From Blasia pusilla (lineage: Eukaryota > Marchantiophyta > Marchantiopsida > Blasiales): 64,000 nt of DNA. Below, in pieces: positions 1 to 13,458 of the stretch. The notes under the pieces were generated by a model that saw only the letters and a list, made by a program, of their open reading frames with translations, searched no databases and was not told the DNA's origin. The stretch's first letter is position 1. The number at the start of each line of letters is the position of its first letter. Location of the stretch: positions 14,260,001 to 14,324,000 of the forward strand of contig CM114272.1 of NCBI GenBank assembly GCA_050084515.1. The letters run 5' to 3'. The position numbers and the translations under genes were made by a program.

Positions 1-1170
1 ATGGTCACACTGGTACTGTGGTGGGGCCATCCTCTGTGGCTCCTGTGCAATCGGAGGCGCTGGTGGTCCTCTCCCATCGTTGGGGATCTCTCTCGCCTAT
101 GGGCCCTCCACACGCCCAACAAGACCACATCGGTCCTGCTGGGCAACATATGTAGGTGCGGTCGTTGCCTCATAGGCTCACGGTACCCGCTCTGCTCTCT
201 AGGCACACTCGCCCGCTCCCGTGGTACTGGTGCTCGTTGTGGCACCGGTGGGGTAACCGCCGCTCGTGGACCCGTCGACTCTCGAGAAAATCCAGCGGTC
301 ACTACCTGCTCCTCACTCATGTTGAGCTCAATACGCTCACACAACTCAAAGACCACCTTCAATGTGGGCTTTTTGTGAATCAAGACCGCATCTCGGACTC
401 TCCTCCGTAGTTCTCGGTCCGAACCCCAGACCAATCTCGACCGCGCCTCGATCACTCCAAACGTAGCAATGATCAGCCTCCTCATGCGTGTGAATGCCTC
501 TCTCAGACTCTCACCCGATCGTCGCTGAAAATCCTATAGACTCTTCAGCTTGTCGGTGCGTAAGCCCTGGTAGCTCTTCCCCAACTGTCGGAAGAACTCC
601 ACTTTGTGGGGTCAAGCCGGGTGGACCTCTACCACCAGAGGTCTCGCCACATCGCTTTGTGTCACCTGTCCTCCTCCTCTCCATCTAGTCTCCGGGCTGA
701 TGGTGTGGGTCTCTCTCCTCTCACAATCCCATCATATGCCTCGCGACCACTAGTGGACACATACCCCTGGAGCCCAATACATCCTCCACATCGATCTCTC
801 ATCGAATATAGTGATCGAAACTCCATGTAGTCATCCATCGGAGGACCCTCCAAGTGCTGGAACAACCCCTTCCATGCCATGAAAGGGTTGAACCGTGTCG
901 GGGTCCGTATCTCTTGGAAGTCGCACCATGTGTCGAACTCCTAGATGAAATCATCTAAGTCGATGGTGCCCACTGCACCCGAGAAACGACGCATGCCCCG
1001 ATGGCCCATGTCGTCCATCTCCTGCCAAGTACTACTGTCTCTCTTGGTGATCTCGTCACCAGACCCAGTGTCCAGTGATGACGATCCAGTCACGGATGGA
1101 TGTCGCGGGAGCTCCTCACTGGTAACCCCTCGGTATCTCACTCCACTCCGTGTCACACCACTACTCATCG
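1..1170 (-). mobile_element. Degenerate Ty3/Gypsy gag fragment (copy D)
   Basis: Read on the minus strand, this stretch matches the gag of the retroelements at the other end of the window. The phrases MDDMGHRGMRRFSGAVGTID, then EFDTWCDF and HLEGPPMDDYMEFR, align with MDDQGRGPHRFSGAVGTIEL, EFRSWCDS and HLEGAPMDDYHE of copies A-C. A capsid-like part then continues towards position 1 as FFRQLGKSYQGL and FQRRSGESLREAFTRMRRLI. Frames change and stops interrupt, so this is a relic. It is more diverged from A-C than they are from each other, which suggests a related but separate family. The element runs off the window at position 1, so I cannot say whether it also carries a methyltransferase. Confidence 0.75.
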
Positions 1171-2500
1171 CCGACTACCCCGTTCTTCCGAACCCTGGAA
1201 GAACGCCGTGATGACAAACCCTGTCTCACCCGCTCAAGCACTCAGACTCACCGAGAGTCTCCCACACGCCTCACTAGCTCACCTATGCGAACATCAATCC
1301 CGTGATGACATACCCGACCTTACGCACGCTCAACACTCGGGCTCACCATGAGCCTCCCAACTGACTCACCTAACCTAGCGACACACTCTCGGGTCATACA
1401 CGGCAACCGCCGTATCTCTACCAAAATGATACACATGAAAAGAATCTACACTCGTCACCATCACTGCACCCATCTAGCACCAGCTACTACCCGATACCCA
1501 GCACTCTCAATCACACACGACAAGTGCGGGAAAAGGGACTCGAATGGGTAACTGATCACGCCCTCAACTCTTTGCACCGTCAATATGCACTCCTCCACAT
1601 GATATGACAATCTCCGCCACATAACACTCCCCTCGACCAACACGCCGATCCTCCCATCAACAGATGACGGACAACCCGTCGGCATCATGCACACTGGCCC
1701 TCCAGCGTAAACTCTCGCAACGCCCTATGCGCGCCTAAAAACAACATGTCACGCCCGCTGCCCAACTTGTCGATCACTCAACACGCCGACATCCTCCCCG
1801 CCTCACGTTGCCCATGCGCACTGCGTTCGCCGGACCGACCTCGTCCGCCCTACCACGTTAAATTCACGATTGTCCGACCGCCGCCGGTGCTACCACGTCG
1901 AAAGAGGGGGAAAGAACTTGGGCCCGCGGCCCTATCGCGCCCCTTGGGCCCTAAATGCGCTGGGGGGGGCCCGCGACCCTATGGCCCTTGGGCTAAATGC
2001 GAGGGGGGCCACCCTATCTGCGCGCCTCCCACGGGGGAGGAAAGGGGCGCTGTCACGCGCCCCGCCGCCGCCCGTCCGCCGTCCCGCGCCTAACTCTAGC
2101 CGCTTTACTTTTGATGCAGACCCGGCGGCGGCAAGACCCAACTTGCCCGTTCCTTCTCTTTCGACGCTTCACTTGCGTACACTCGACGCCCCACCACACG
2201 CTACACTCGCCGCTTTGTCCCCAACAACTGCACAAACAAAATATGAGAAAACGGATAGCGCTTCCGCCACGGCCTTCCGAAAAAGAAAATGAAAAATGAC
2301 ACACACACGTCTCCAAGGGCTCCCCAACCGAGGCAACTCGCTTGCCTACCGCAAACAACTTAATTCCCACCAGCCCCCTGACATCTTTCTCATGTAAAAA
2401 TAAAGAGTAGTAAAAACGGCACACCCGGCCTAAAACTCCACTCCTCAATCTACATCGGCATATCGATCCTCGTCCACCTTGTGCTATCAAGGAATCCGGA
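1171..2500 (-). mobile_element. GC-rich leader of copy D
   Basis: This is non-coding sequence between the gag relic and its LTR, with no supportable gene. Positions 1740-2110 are strikingly GC-rich. They contain an imperfect tandem duplication (about 1920-1966 and 1966-2009), each unit holding GGGCCCGCG, CCCTTGGGC, TAAATGCG and a run of six to nine G. Long overlapping open frames on both strands here come from base composition and are not genes. Confidence 0.5.
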
Positions 2501-2564
2501 CGCTAGCATCCTAGTCCTAGCTCACACACATACAAGGGAGGTGCTCCTACGGCCCAACATGAGA

Positions 2565-2588
2565 AAGATGGCTTAGGAAAGCCATCTT
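2565..2588. other. Perfect 10-bp inverted repeat
   Basis: AAGATGGCTT at 2565-2574 is exactly complementary to AAGCCATCTT at 2579-2588, with a four-base loop. It lies just downstream of the TATA-like box on the minus strand, so it could form a hairpin near the 5' end of the retroelement RNA. Confidence 0.6.
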
Positions 2589-2591
2589 CCT

Positions 2592-2601
2592 CTCTTATAT
2601 A
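2592..2601 (-). promoter_or_regulatory. TATA-like box of the copy D LTR
   Basis: The minus strand reads TATATAAGAG. It lies in the presumed 5' LTR, upstream of the leader and gag of copy D. A start site about 30 bases downstream would put the hairpin at 2565-2588 at the 5' end of the transcript. This is inferred from position and sequence only. Confidence 0.45.
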
Positions 2602-2871
2602 GGTTGGGAAGAGCCAAAAGGCTCAAACCCCAAAAATAGCCCTTCCCTTGGTAACCTGCGCGCACAGGTTATCAGGGGCAGGTGACCTGGTCAACAAGTC
2701 ACCCGGCTGTAAAAGACCTCAACATGAAAGTCGTCAGAAACGACGTTCCTGACGCAATGGACCTATCCTCAACCTCATCCGACACTGTGGGACAAAGTTA
2801 CACTCAAGATAGTCCGCTGGCTCCTACACCCTATCCACGATAGATCTCGGCCTATCGGCTACTCAGATGTG

Positions 2872-3475
2872 ACAAGGAGGACAAGCTCAAGAGGTCGAGG
2901 ATGACCTGCTGAGGTCACGAGAAACGTGAGTGAGCAGGTTTCTCCTTCGTTTCGGCTCATTTGGAGCCAAATAGAGACAATTACTATTGTGGGTAAGTTT
3001 CCATGTTTGGTATAGTTGAATTTACACTTTGGGAAGTGGCCCTTGACCCGCTACAGCATGTCAAGAGCTAAGGAGGTGACCTGCAAGCATAGGTTACCGA
3101 GGAGAGAGCTTGGGAGAGGGAAGGGGGTATACCTCAAGGAGAGAGAGGCTTGAGAGCTCATTCTCTCTTTGTTGAACCTCTTGGCACGAGGCGGCGAAGC
3201 TATGGTCCCTTGCCTTGTGAGTGTAACCGAAGCCTCTCATTAGGAGATTGGGTTTGGTTTGATATTGAGAGAGACATGTGAGAGTGCATACATTTGAGAG
3301 CTATGGTGTTGAGAGAGATTGGATCATGATTTATTGAAGATATTTTGGTACTTGTTGTCTCGGTGTTTGGATGTCATGAGTTAGCATGGGATCGTGCGTG
3401 TTTGTGTTTGTCGACGTCGATGTATGTTTTGTAGCGATGTGTATGCGAACGACAAATCATGTTTGTGACTAGTCT
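2872..3475 (+). mobile_element. LTR fragment of the A-C family, plus orientation
   Basis: This is the same sequence family as the LTR modules at 42782-43555 and 52597-53088 but in the opposite orientation. Shared landmarks are GGCTCATTTGGAGCC, GGGTATACCTCAAGGAGAGA, CTCTCATTAGGAGA, GATATTTTGGTACTTGTTGT, CATGAGTTAGCATGGGATCG and the end TGTAGCGATGTGTATGCG. No coding sequence of this element follows, so it is a solo or truncated LTR. Its left end abuts the LTR start of copy D. Confidence 0.75.
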
Positions 3476-4639
3476 CATGGCATCTCACCCATCTTGACTA
3501 TTCACATGCTCCTTGCTTCTTGCACTTGAATTGGTGCTTCGCTCCAAGGTCTCAAAACTTGTTTGGCTTGCCTTTCATCCATGCGAGTAGCTATGCCCCT
3601 TTTTTCACCTAAGGCTGGTCTCAAGGCACGTGTGTGCCTAGAGCTAGTCCCACGCCAGATCTCGACGCCATTCCTACTTTAGATTCCAACTTTGGTGGTT
3701 CACACCAAAGTCTTTCCTCTTTGGACCTGCAATTATGACTTGTTTCATGGGTCTCTGCTAGAATGAGCATCATAAACTTAACTATTCGTGATGTTCTGTC
3801 ATTGAGACGTGGACTTTAGTTTTTGCATCTCCTATTTCACACATGTATGTCTATACTCATGAGAAATGTCACTCACTTCTATGGAGGATCATTGTTTAGT
3901 AAATGCACCTCCTTATTAAAGGTCCCTTCCAAAATAATAATTTTGTTACTCCTCAAAGTGAATTATCAATTTTCTCCCTATTCATAATTATTCAATGTGT
4001 TTCGTTAATCTATATTACTAATATCTTTAGGAAGAGGGGCACTTAAAATTATATTCTATAGGTAATTCTCAAAGTGTCACTTAAAATTTTGAGTGATCCT
4101 ATTGGTTTAGAAAGTGAATGATCTTATTAGCTGAAAGTGCCAAGTGTCAAAAAGAGAAGTGTTTGCAAAATGAAAGGGCATTCTCCCATAATAGTATGCT
4201 AGTCGGTGGCCGTATGATGCACAATTGTATAATTTTAAATTACCCATCCTAAGTGTATAATTAAATTTGAGCGGTCTTATTGGCTTAAACAATGAGCGAT
4301 TCTGTTGGCTAGAAAGAACATGTGTCCAAAGGAGAAGTGATCTCAAAAGCAAGAAGCACTCCCCTGTAATAATCTATATAATATAATTAAACCACTACGC
4401 GGCCCTTTTTAGGGTTTTGAGTTTTATAACGAACTTTAGAACAAATTCTTATTTGGACTAACATCGGGATAAACACGATGCTTGGAGGGTCGGTGAACAT
4501 GAATCAGAGTAGGACGAATCCGAGTAGAAAGCACAAAGGTTCAGAGAACGGCCAACTGGTTTAAAAAAAGTTTTTAATGGGAACTATTCTAGTACGTACT
4601 AATGGGAACACGATACTAACATCTGACCGTTAAAAATTG
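3476..4639. other. AT-rich stretch without genes
   Basis: I see no coding exon. Positions 4100-4380 hold two diverged copies of the dispersed repeat found at 24240-25150 and 28490-28860. They share the phrases AGTGTTTGCAAAATGAAAGGGCATTCTCCCATAATA, GTATGATGCACA and GAGAAGTGATCTCAAAA in altered form. Confidence 0.4.
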
Positions 4640-4905
4640 ATATGCTACGATGGAGAACATGCAGAATATCTTGCATTTTGCAAGCTCTACATTCAGAATC
4701 GCCCTGTTGTAGGGCCGTAAAGAGGATGGGTTTGAGGAAACACTTAGTGGACAGGTGTGTTGACACTTGTCCACTAAGGGTTTTTTTGGTGTTGACACAT
4801 GTCACTTTAAGGAAAAAAGAGTTCAATTTAGAGGAGAAGGGAAAGGAGGAGCGAAGGCTTTTTAAAATTTGAATATCACGGACAATCCTCTTGTATAGAT
4901 TATTA
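4640..4905. repeat. Dispersed repeat with a strong hairpin
   Basis: The segment resembles 28030-28195: GATGGGTTTGAGGAAAC, a CCACTAAGGG/CCTCTAAGGG block, TGACACATGTCA against GACATATGTCA, and GAGTTCAATTTAGAGGAGA against GAGTTGAATTAAGGAGAG. Inside it, 4743-4758 and 4763-4778 form 16-bp arms (CTTAGTGGACAGGTGT and ACACTTGTCCACTAAG) with one mismatch and a four-base loop. The copy at 28 kb ends like a Helitron 3' terminus; this copy is more decayed there. Confidence 0.5.
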
Positions 4906-4944
4906 GTTAGTGCGCGTTAATTTTGTGTATATTTAACCCCCTCC

Positions 4945-5191
4945 AGTGCGTACATGCCCTATACGCCTCGCCCAATGTGTATACGCTGTATACGCATCTC
5001 CCCGTGCTTAAATGCCCCGTCCCTTATTTATACGCCGCGTCTGAAATACGTGTAGAATCAAGGGCACGTCCTATGTATATAATACGCCCTCCCGTGCGTA
5101 TATGCCCTATAGGCCTGGCCCCGTGCATATATGCCCCGTCCCTTATTTATACGCTGCGTCTGAAATACGCGTAGAATTCTAGGGACACGTG
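4945..5191. repeat. Two imperfect tandem units of about 110-130 bp
   Basis: Units at about 4945-5070 and 5092-5191 share GTGCGTA(C/T)ATGCCCTATA, ATGCCCCGTCCCTTATTTATAC and GC(C/T)GCGTCTGAAATACG. Both are rich in TATACGC-like words. No coding potential was recognised. Confidence 0.6.
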
Positions 5192-6066
5192 TTGAACTTT
5201 GCATGTGTTGCCAATGTGAGACCACTCCTCAAATTATCATACAGATTGGAGAGTGCACTTTTATTTTGCAAACATCTCTCCTCTTTCACTTTCATTATAA
5301 TTAATTTAAAATGATATTTGAAAATTTACAAAAATAATTATGAGAAATAATCTAGACTATTTACATAGGTATTCATGGCATGTATTTTGCAGTTTAAAAA
5401 TACAAAGTATGGAAATTGGCTCACACGAGATTTCATCTCGACAAAAATATTGTCTCATTGAAATAAATATCCAACTTCACGTGCAGACTAGAAACTAGCG
5501 GACCAAACGCTTATCCAGCGTCTAGATTCCCCTCAACGGTCATTTGGTAACCGCCGATGCGAAGCAAGGAGCCCGGAGCTTTTGCACGCCTACGTCCGAT
5601 TCTCATCCTACGTCTGGAACGCCTTCTCCTGGCAACTCCGTAGATATAGCTACCGGATAACTCCGCTTCTGCCGTTAAGTCCCGTAAAGATTCAAAATTC
5701 AAAAAGGGGCGGGGCAGACAGGGGCGTTTGTAGTCACTCCACAGCACACCTCTCACATTCCTCTGTGGATAGATGCAGTCATCCTTTCCAAACATGTCAC
5801 TGCGTGCGACAAATGCGGTCGAACTCGTCTGATTGCAGGATTGGGCCAGGGAGTGCTGCATCTGCGTTGAATTTCTTGTTCTGCGGCGTCCAGGGTTTGG
5901 GGTGTTTGGAGGTTGTCGTAAAGGGAGAATTTGATTGTTCATTTACCTCAGTTCATGGTCGTGTGCGGTGGATCGCTCGACCGGAATTCAAGTCTAGGAA
6001 TTTTTTAGGGTGGAGAAGGTGTGCAGCGAGTTTGCGATCTCTGTAGTGCGTCTGCAGGAGAGCGAG
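5192..6066 (+). promoter_or_regulatory. Upstream region and 5' leader of TOP2
   Basis: The sequence changes from AT-rich repeats to a mixed-composition stretch about 500 bp before the TOP2 start codon. Overlapping open frames on both strands (5511-5942 minus, 5582-6046 plus) have no recognisable domains and are best read as chance frames in promoter or 5' UTR sequence. I did not find a clear TATA box. Confidence 0.35.
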
Positions 6067-9000
6067 ATGGAGGACATGGTGATCGAACAAGAGAATGTTG
6101 GTATCCTGAAGAAGGTCCGTGGTTCTTTTCATTTTTTTTGTTCTGGATGGCGAGGGACATTTGTGTGTAGCTCTCTCTGTGTGGAAAATTTAACTGTCAG
6201 GAAGGGGAAGACAGACTGTAGGACTGGTATTTTATGGGGCCTCGAGCAATACAATGTCAATCGCAGCTAACGAGACACCGCCAGAATGATTTTCCCTGAT
6301 GACTTCCAGGGCCCTGATTTGAGTATCAATCCTTCTACGACCGTTATGACCCTGCCTGAGAATGCGAAGTTAGTGTAGTGGTGTGTGATGGCTAGGGATA
6401 TCACCAGGAACGTTTAAAATTGTAGAACGTTACTGCCCTTGTCGGTCGTTTGTGTTGCTCTGATTTTGCAAGTCTCTTAAACCGTTAGCACATTGTGCTC
6501 TTGGGTTCCCCCGTGAACAACAATGACTTCAGTCAGGGATTTGTCGAGCTTCATAGTCGAAATGCTCCGATCGTCTCTTGGAAATTCTAATCTCAAATCA
6601 ACGATTATATGATCTGCTCTTGTTCTCCCCCTCACCTCATCGTGGTACTGTGGCGATGGCTTTCGATTTGGCAGGGATCAAAATCGAAAGGATCGACCAA
6701 GACCACTGCGAAAGCCCTGGAGTCAGGCGCAGGTCACAATGCCGACGTCGGTCGACAGGGAAAAACCATAGAGGAGACCTACAAGAAGAAAACGCAGCTG
6801 GAGCACATTCTTCTGAGACCCGATACATATGTGGGCTCTATCGAGAAGCACACTCAGAGCCTTTGGGTATATGAGCAGGAGAAGATGGTACATCGGAATA
6901 TAACTTACGTTCCTGGGTTGTACAAGATATTCGATGAAATTCTCGTCAATGCCGCTGACAATAAACAGCGGGACGCTTCCATGGACTCGGTGAAGGTGGA
7001 CATCGACGTCCAGACGAACACAATCTCAGTGTTCAACAATGGTGCTGGTGTCCCGGTCGAGATCCACGCGGAGGAAGGAGTGTATGTTCCTGAGATGATT
7101 TTTGGCCATCTCCTCACAAGTAGTAACTACGACGACTCTGAGAAGAAGACAACCGGTGGACGAAATGGTTATGGAGCGAAACTCGCCAACATATTTTCCA
7201 CCGAGTTCATTATAGAAACAGCTGATGGCAACCGCCTGCGTCGGTACAAACAAGTAAGGAGAATCTTCTCCGCTATCCTCCAATGCATTCGTACCTAAAG
7301 ATCCAATTCTCAGGTCGGATCCCGTTGGAAATGGTCTGGTTAAAATTTGATGGGGCTGACAGATAATGTCTTGTTTCAGGTCTTTGGAAACAATATGAGC
7401 ACGAAGTCAGAGCCCACAATCACGAAGTGCAAGGCCAATGAGAACTGGACTAAAGTAACCTTCAAGCCTGATCTGGCCAAATTCAACATGTTGCACTTGG
7501 AGGAGGATGTTGTTGCGTTGATGAGCAAGCGAGTTCTTGACATCGCAGGATGTCTAGGAAAGGGAGTAAAGGTGGAGCTCAATGGTCAGCGTTTGCCTAT
7601 CAAGTCGTTCATCGACTATGTCTCCATGTATCTGGCAGCAGCCGCAGGAAATGCAGAGCGTGAAGAGCCCCTTCCCAAGTAGGCTCCTGATCTGCACTCT
7701 GATTTGAACCATACAAAACTGTTGGTCGTGGTGTTCATTGGTTGATACCAAAAACGCTACTTCTATCAATCTAGTGGAGAAAACCAAGATTTAAATGTCT
7801 CAATTATGAAATGCGCAGGATCTACGAAAAGGTGAATGACCGATGGGAAGTCTGTGTAACTCTTAGCGACGGTCAATTTCAACAGGTAGTGTCTAGTGCC
7901 GCTCTTTCTCGATCCTTTCTCTACCCCGTGTGTTGAATATACGAGTCCTGCGTTTGCACATGATTGCCCCTTCTTTTTGGTCATTGAGGTCTCCTTTTGT
8001 GACTTTTTCGACGGACTTTACTCGAACCTGTACGAATTATTGATTGGTTTTATTGTCATAGTGAGCCAGAGGTGTTACTCGAACCGTTCATCTTTGCTAG
8101 TGCACTGACAGGAATAATTACTAATGCGTCTAAGCTGTTTCCCACTCTCTATACTACTTATATAGTCTGCCTATTCATTTCAGAGCATTTCCACCGAGTC
8201 GATGAACCGTCGAAACCCTATGGTGTGAAAGCACTGATTTTTTTGGTCAATGGCAGGTGAGTTTCGTGAACAGTATCGCCACAATTAAGGGTGGAACGCA
8301 TGTACAGTACGCTTCAGAACAGATAGTCAACCATGTGTTGGCCATCGTAAACAAGAAGAACAAGACGGCTGGAGTGAAGCCTTTTCAGATTCGCAATCAC
8401 ATATGGATATTTGTCAATGCGCTCATTGACAACCCGGCATTTGATTCTCAAACCAAAGAGGCTTTGACGTCTCGTCAGAGCAGCTTTGGATCCAAGTGTG
8501 AACTGTCCCCTGAGTTCTTGAAGAAAGGTGCCCGCTGCTCCTAAACTCGTCGTCGATGTCTTCGTTCAGCTCGAGATCATCCCAATTCCTGTAAATTTGT
8601 TCCATTCCCTGTCGGGGATACTCTATCGCAGCTGGAACATTCTCTGACGAACTGTTTTCGTTGGTGCAGTGTCGAAATGCGGTGTAGTGGACAACGTTCT
8701 CACTTGGGCGGACTTCAAGCAAAGCAAGGATCTCAAGAAAACTGACGGAGCCAAGCGCCAGAGGCTCACTGGTATCACTAAACTGGATGACGCCAATGAT
8801 GCTGGGGGGAAACATTCTCAGGATTGCACCTTAATTTTGACAGAGGGTGATTCGGCAAAGGCTCTTGCTGTAAGTATTCCCACCGCTTAGATTTATGGCA
8901 TGGGTTGGAAGGTAGATGCAGAGGAGGTGGATGGAAGCTACGAGATAAATGCCTTGTCTGTCTCTACGCTATACTACATACGTGTGACCTCCGGTTGTTG

Positions 9001-12000
9001 ACATGAGGGATGATGATGGCTGGTGCTCAGATGGCTGGCATCAGCGTGGTTGGGCGAAACAAGTATGGATGTTTCCCTCTACGTGGAAAGCTCCTGAATG
9101 TACGAGAGGCCAGTCATCATCAAGTCAAGGAGAATGCGGAAATCAGTCACATAAAGCAAATTCTCGGGCTGCAGCACGGCAAAGACTATGATAGTACCAA
9201 GTCTCTTCGTTATGGGCACTTGATGATCATGACTGATCAGGTAAATGTCTGCTGGCCTCCTGAACTAGAAAATCATCTGAACCCTCGATTCGCCACTGCC
9301 TTGGAAGGTTACCGGTCCTGTCAAACGATTTTGGGAAAGTTGCACTCAGTTTCAAATGCTATGGTTATGGTCGTAGGAATACATTCTTGGTACAGTCCAC
9401 AACTTTCACCTTCACTATTTGACCCTTTCTCCTTCGCGAATTGCATTTTGGAAACAGGATCACGATGGCTCGCACATCAAGGGTTTGCTGATCAATTTCA
9501 TTCATTCGTTCTGGCCTTCGCTCCTGAAAGTGCCTTCCTTCCTACTCGAGTTCATTACGCCAATTGTGAAGGTATGCCCGCATTCAAGAGGGCCGCCTCA
9601 CGTTGTACTACGTGGCCGTCTGAAGTGGTCTAGTTACGTATCGTGTATACATTTGACTCATTCACGCTTGACGGCATGAGTGAGAGGTTGCTACTCTTTC
9701 ATTAAGCACACCTTCATGACCCGTTGCTGGTACAGGCGAGACATTCGAACGGAGAAGTGCTATCCTTTTACAGCATTCCCGAGTACGAAACGTGGAAGAA
9801 TTCCATTACAGGGCAAGCCAAGAAGTGGACCATCAAGTACTATAAGGTTTGTCGTCCAAGTGTTCACGCCTTCGGACCTTCTTATATCGCTCAGTGTCTG
9901 GTGAATTCCTCACGTCAAATGACCCGGATGTTTCTCCGTACGTTGTTGGTTGTCTGTTTGTTGAGAAGTCTCCTCAGGTTTGTACATCCTTCCAATCCGT
10001 CACCATCGGAATTGTGATCTCTTCCTGACTGTAACAGGGTTTGGGAACTTCGACGGCTAAAGAGGGGAAAGAGTATTTCAGGAACTTAGGACGACACAAG
10101 AAGGATTTCACCTGGCATAGTGACAAAGATGGAGACGCAATTGAGATGGCATTCAGCAAGAAGAAGATCGAAGCTCGCAAGACGTGGTTGCGCCATTACG
10201 AGGTGAAGGGATGCTTATTGCAAGCCGGCGCACATGTTTTCTGACTTGACCGTCTGAATTTTGATATTCCAAACTGGATAGCTTACCGATTTGCTTTGCG
10301 TCTCCCAGCCCGGAACATTTCTCGACCAAACCGCAGAAGTCATAAACTATGAGGATTTTGTGAACAAGGAGTTGATTCAATTCTCCATCGCGGATTTAGC
10401 GCGGTCGATACCATCCATGGTTGATGGTTTCAAGCCCGGACAGCGGAAGATTCTCTTCTGTTCCTTCAAGAGGAATTTCGTAAAGCAGGCTAAGGTACGG
10501 ATGCCCTCAACGCTTCAGGGTTTTGGAAAGAAAGCTGCATGTCATGTTTGTGCATTCTCGAAGTTCTCGATGAACCTCGGACTATCAAGGGGATAAAAGG
10601 TTGTAATTCAGCTCTGAAGTGGTCTTACCGGAGAATACCTCTAAACACGTGTATTCCTTGTGTCAGGTGGTGCAATTTTGTGGATACGTTTCAGAACATT
10701 CAGCCTATCATCATGGGGAGCACAGTCTTGCAGGCACCATAATCGGAATGGCGCAGAACTACGTGGGGAGCAATAACATAAACTTGCTAGCTCCTCTCGG
10801 GCAATTTGGTACTAGGAATCAGGTTGGACGCTCCCCCATCAGCTGGCTTGGTCAATGGTTGCTCACGCTCTTTCTCATCTTCCGAATCGTTTTTCTCTGG
10901 CAAGCCCTGACGATGGACGAAATTTCATCATGTCCAATATTTGTGGATGAAGTATCCGATTGTCCCTGCGTTCTGCCTTTGTGTTTGATCTCACCGTCAA
11001 AAGTAGGAATGAAATTGCTTTGATTTTCGTGCCCACTAGGAAAGGTCTTCTCAAACTGTCGAAATGTGTCCAACTTACAGGGTGGTAAAGACCATGCAAG
11101 CGCTCGATACATCTTCACGTGCCTGGCACCGATGACCCGCATATTGTTTCGGCAACCGGACGATGTGCTCCTCGATTACTTGACAGAGGATGGCCAGTCG
11201 ATCGAACCAAAATGGTAAGTTCGGAACTTTTCCAGCTCTAACCGACACGTCATACATTTTCTTGCCTGAAAGGAGGAATACCAGAGTGACAAACTGCTGT
11301 TTTACTCATCTCAATGCCGTGAACGTCTGCTGCAGGTATGCTCCGATACTTCCGCTGGTGCTGGTGAACGGGAGTGAGGGAATCGGAACTGGTTGGAGCA
11401 CCCTCGTGCCAAACTACAATCCCAGGGATATAGTAGCTAACCTCAAGCGTCTGCTGAACGATGAGCCTATGCAGCCCATGGATCCCTGGTATAAAGGTTT
11501 CAAAGTACGTGGAAATCCCTTGGGTGATCCTTTCAAGCAGTTTTTGCTTCATGTTCTATTTGAGGATGGTTTCGAAAAATCCGAGCGGGCCAACTTGACC
11601 ATGTGATGAAAGATATGAAAAGAGTTGTTCCTTAGCGTCTGATCTACAACATTCTGTGTCCTCTTGGCTCCCTTCGCACAGTCGTGCGCAATTATTGGAA
11701 GGAACTTGTTGCTCACAGCATCGTCTTGTGACTTTCCAGGGTACGATTGAGCGCACTGCCACGAAGGAGTCGGGAGCGACCTACACCGTCACTGGAACAA
11801 TTGATCAGATCGATGAGACCACTCTGAAGATCACAGAGCTGCCGTTGCGAAAATGGACCCAGGACTATAAAGAGTTCCTTGAGACGCTCATGGTTGGTTC
11901 GACCAAAAGCAAGGAGCCGTTTATTAAGGTACTTTGAAAACTCTTATGTCGTCCTAGACTTGAGCAGTGGATAAACTGAGATACCAGAGCAAAAGATAGC

Positions 12001-13416
12001 AAGAAGTGCAAACCATTCTGCGGAACGGTGAAGTCCGGTCCAATCTTTTCAGCCATAAGTAAAGACGTGCAGTACTGGCCCGTCCATTTATTGACGACTG
12101 GCCCGATCATGGGTGTCAGGACCCAGGACGCGTTTCTCGAGTTATATTGTGGATGAGTATCTTCCCTCGTGCGAGTTCGTATTCATCTCTTCCTTTCCTT
12201 ATTGCAGGATTACCGAGAGCATGGAACCGACACAGCAGTTGACTTCGAGGTTCAGCTTTCTGAGGAAAACATGGCCACAGCTCTTTCCGAGGGCCTGACG
12301 AAGAAATTTAAGCTCACCACAACAATCAGCACAAGCAACATGCACTTATTTGACCACCGTGGACTCATAAAAAAATACGATACTCCCGAGCACAGTACGT
12401 TCCGATTTCACCTCAACACAGAATTGTTATTATTTCAGACAAATCGTTTCTCCTGTCATCCATTTTTGCCCGACCACTTTCAGCACTTAAAAAACACTGA
12501 AGCTCCATTGAGGTTTAATTATTTCTGCTCTTACGTCTGGCTGATGATACATACTCGTTGCAGTTATGGAAGAGTTTTACCAGCTGCGGTTGGACTTGTA
12601 CGTCCAGAGGAAGGTCAGTCGATTCTCCACCCCTTTCTTACTATGCAAACGGAAAGCTGCGGCAAAAGGCGATAGTTTTTGTCACAATTGGGGTTTCTGA
12701 TGGACTGGTAGGGAGCAGTATACCTTTTCCTTTCGGCTAGATATGGGAGATTCTGTGGCTTCGTCCCGTGCGGGGCATTGAGATTCAAATCCAGCCTAGG
12801 TGGATAAATACTCCGGGGATCCTCATGGCTCAATTTGCGTCGTTGGTGCAGGCCGTACAAGTTAAACATCTTGAACTGGAGCTGTTGAGGCTTGCCAACA
12901 AAGTGCGATTTATTGTGGGGGTCGTAAATGAGGAAATTGTTGTGAGGAACAGAAAGCGAGCAGAATTGCTAGAGGAACTGAGAGTGAAGAAATTCAAGCC
13001 CTTCCCCAAGGGCGCAAAGAAAGCGGAGCCCCCGGTGGCAGGAGCAGATGGTGAAGTGCCGGAAGGCGAGGACACTTCTGAGCAAGAAGACGCGAAGATG
13101 GGACAGACTACGGCTGGGGATTACGAGTATCTTCTCAGCATGCCAATCGGGCAGCTCACATTCGAGAAAGTAAAGCTCCTCCTGGAGCAGAAAGCCGATC
13201 TCGAAAAGGAGGTGGAGGAGATGAAGATGGCCGCTCCGAAGTCTCTCTGGCTGAGAGACCTGGACGCATTCATTGTGGAACTCGATGTATGTGTTCCTTG
13301 ATGTTCTGCTCAGAGTTTCCGTGCGCAGTCTTGAATTCGCAGGACGTATGTTAAGAAGGGAAAAGTCCTTGTCAATGATCACTGCAAAGTCCTACTTTTC
13401 AAGAATGGCTGCGTGA

Positions 13417-13458
<42 letters not shown>

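Larger units (their letters stand above)
2500..2871 (-). mobile_element. LTR of copy D, minus orientation
   Basis: On the minus strand the segment starts at 2871 with TGTCACATCTGAGTAG, close to the TGTCACGTC start of an LTR module in copies A and B. It contains a TATA-like box and a hairpin, as expected of a 5' LTR promoter, and is followed by the GC-rich leader and then gag in the same orientation. The inner boundary and primer-binding site could not be placed, so 2500 is approximate. Confidence 0.5.

Noticed and set aside
1870-2490. Long frames on both strands in the GC-rich leader of copy D
   Set aside because: High GC makes stops rare; the proteins are proline-, arginine- and alanine-rich with no domain.
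5511-6046. Overlapping frames of 143 and 154 codons on opposite strands before TOP2
   Set aside because: No domain, no splice partners, and both overlap the expected promoter and 5' UTR of TOP2.
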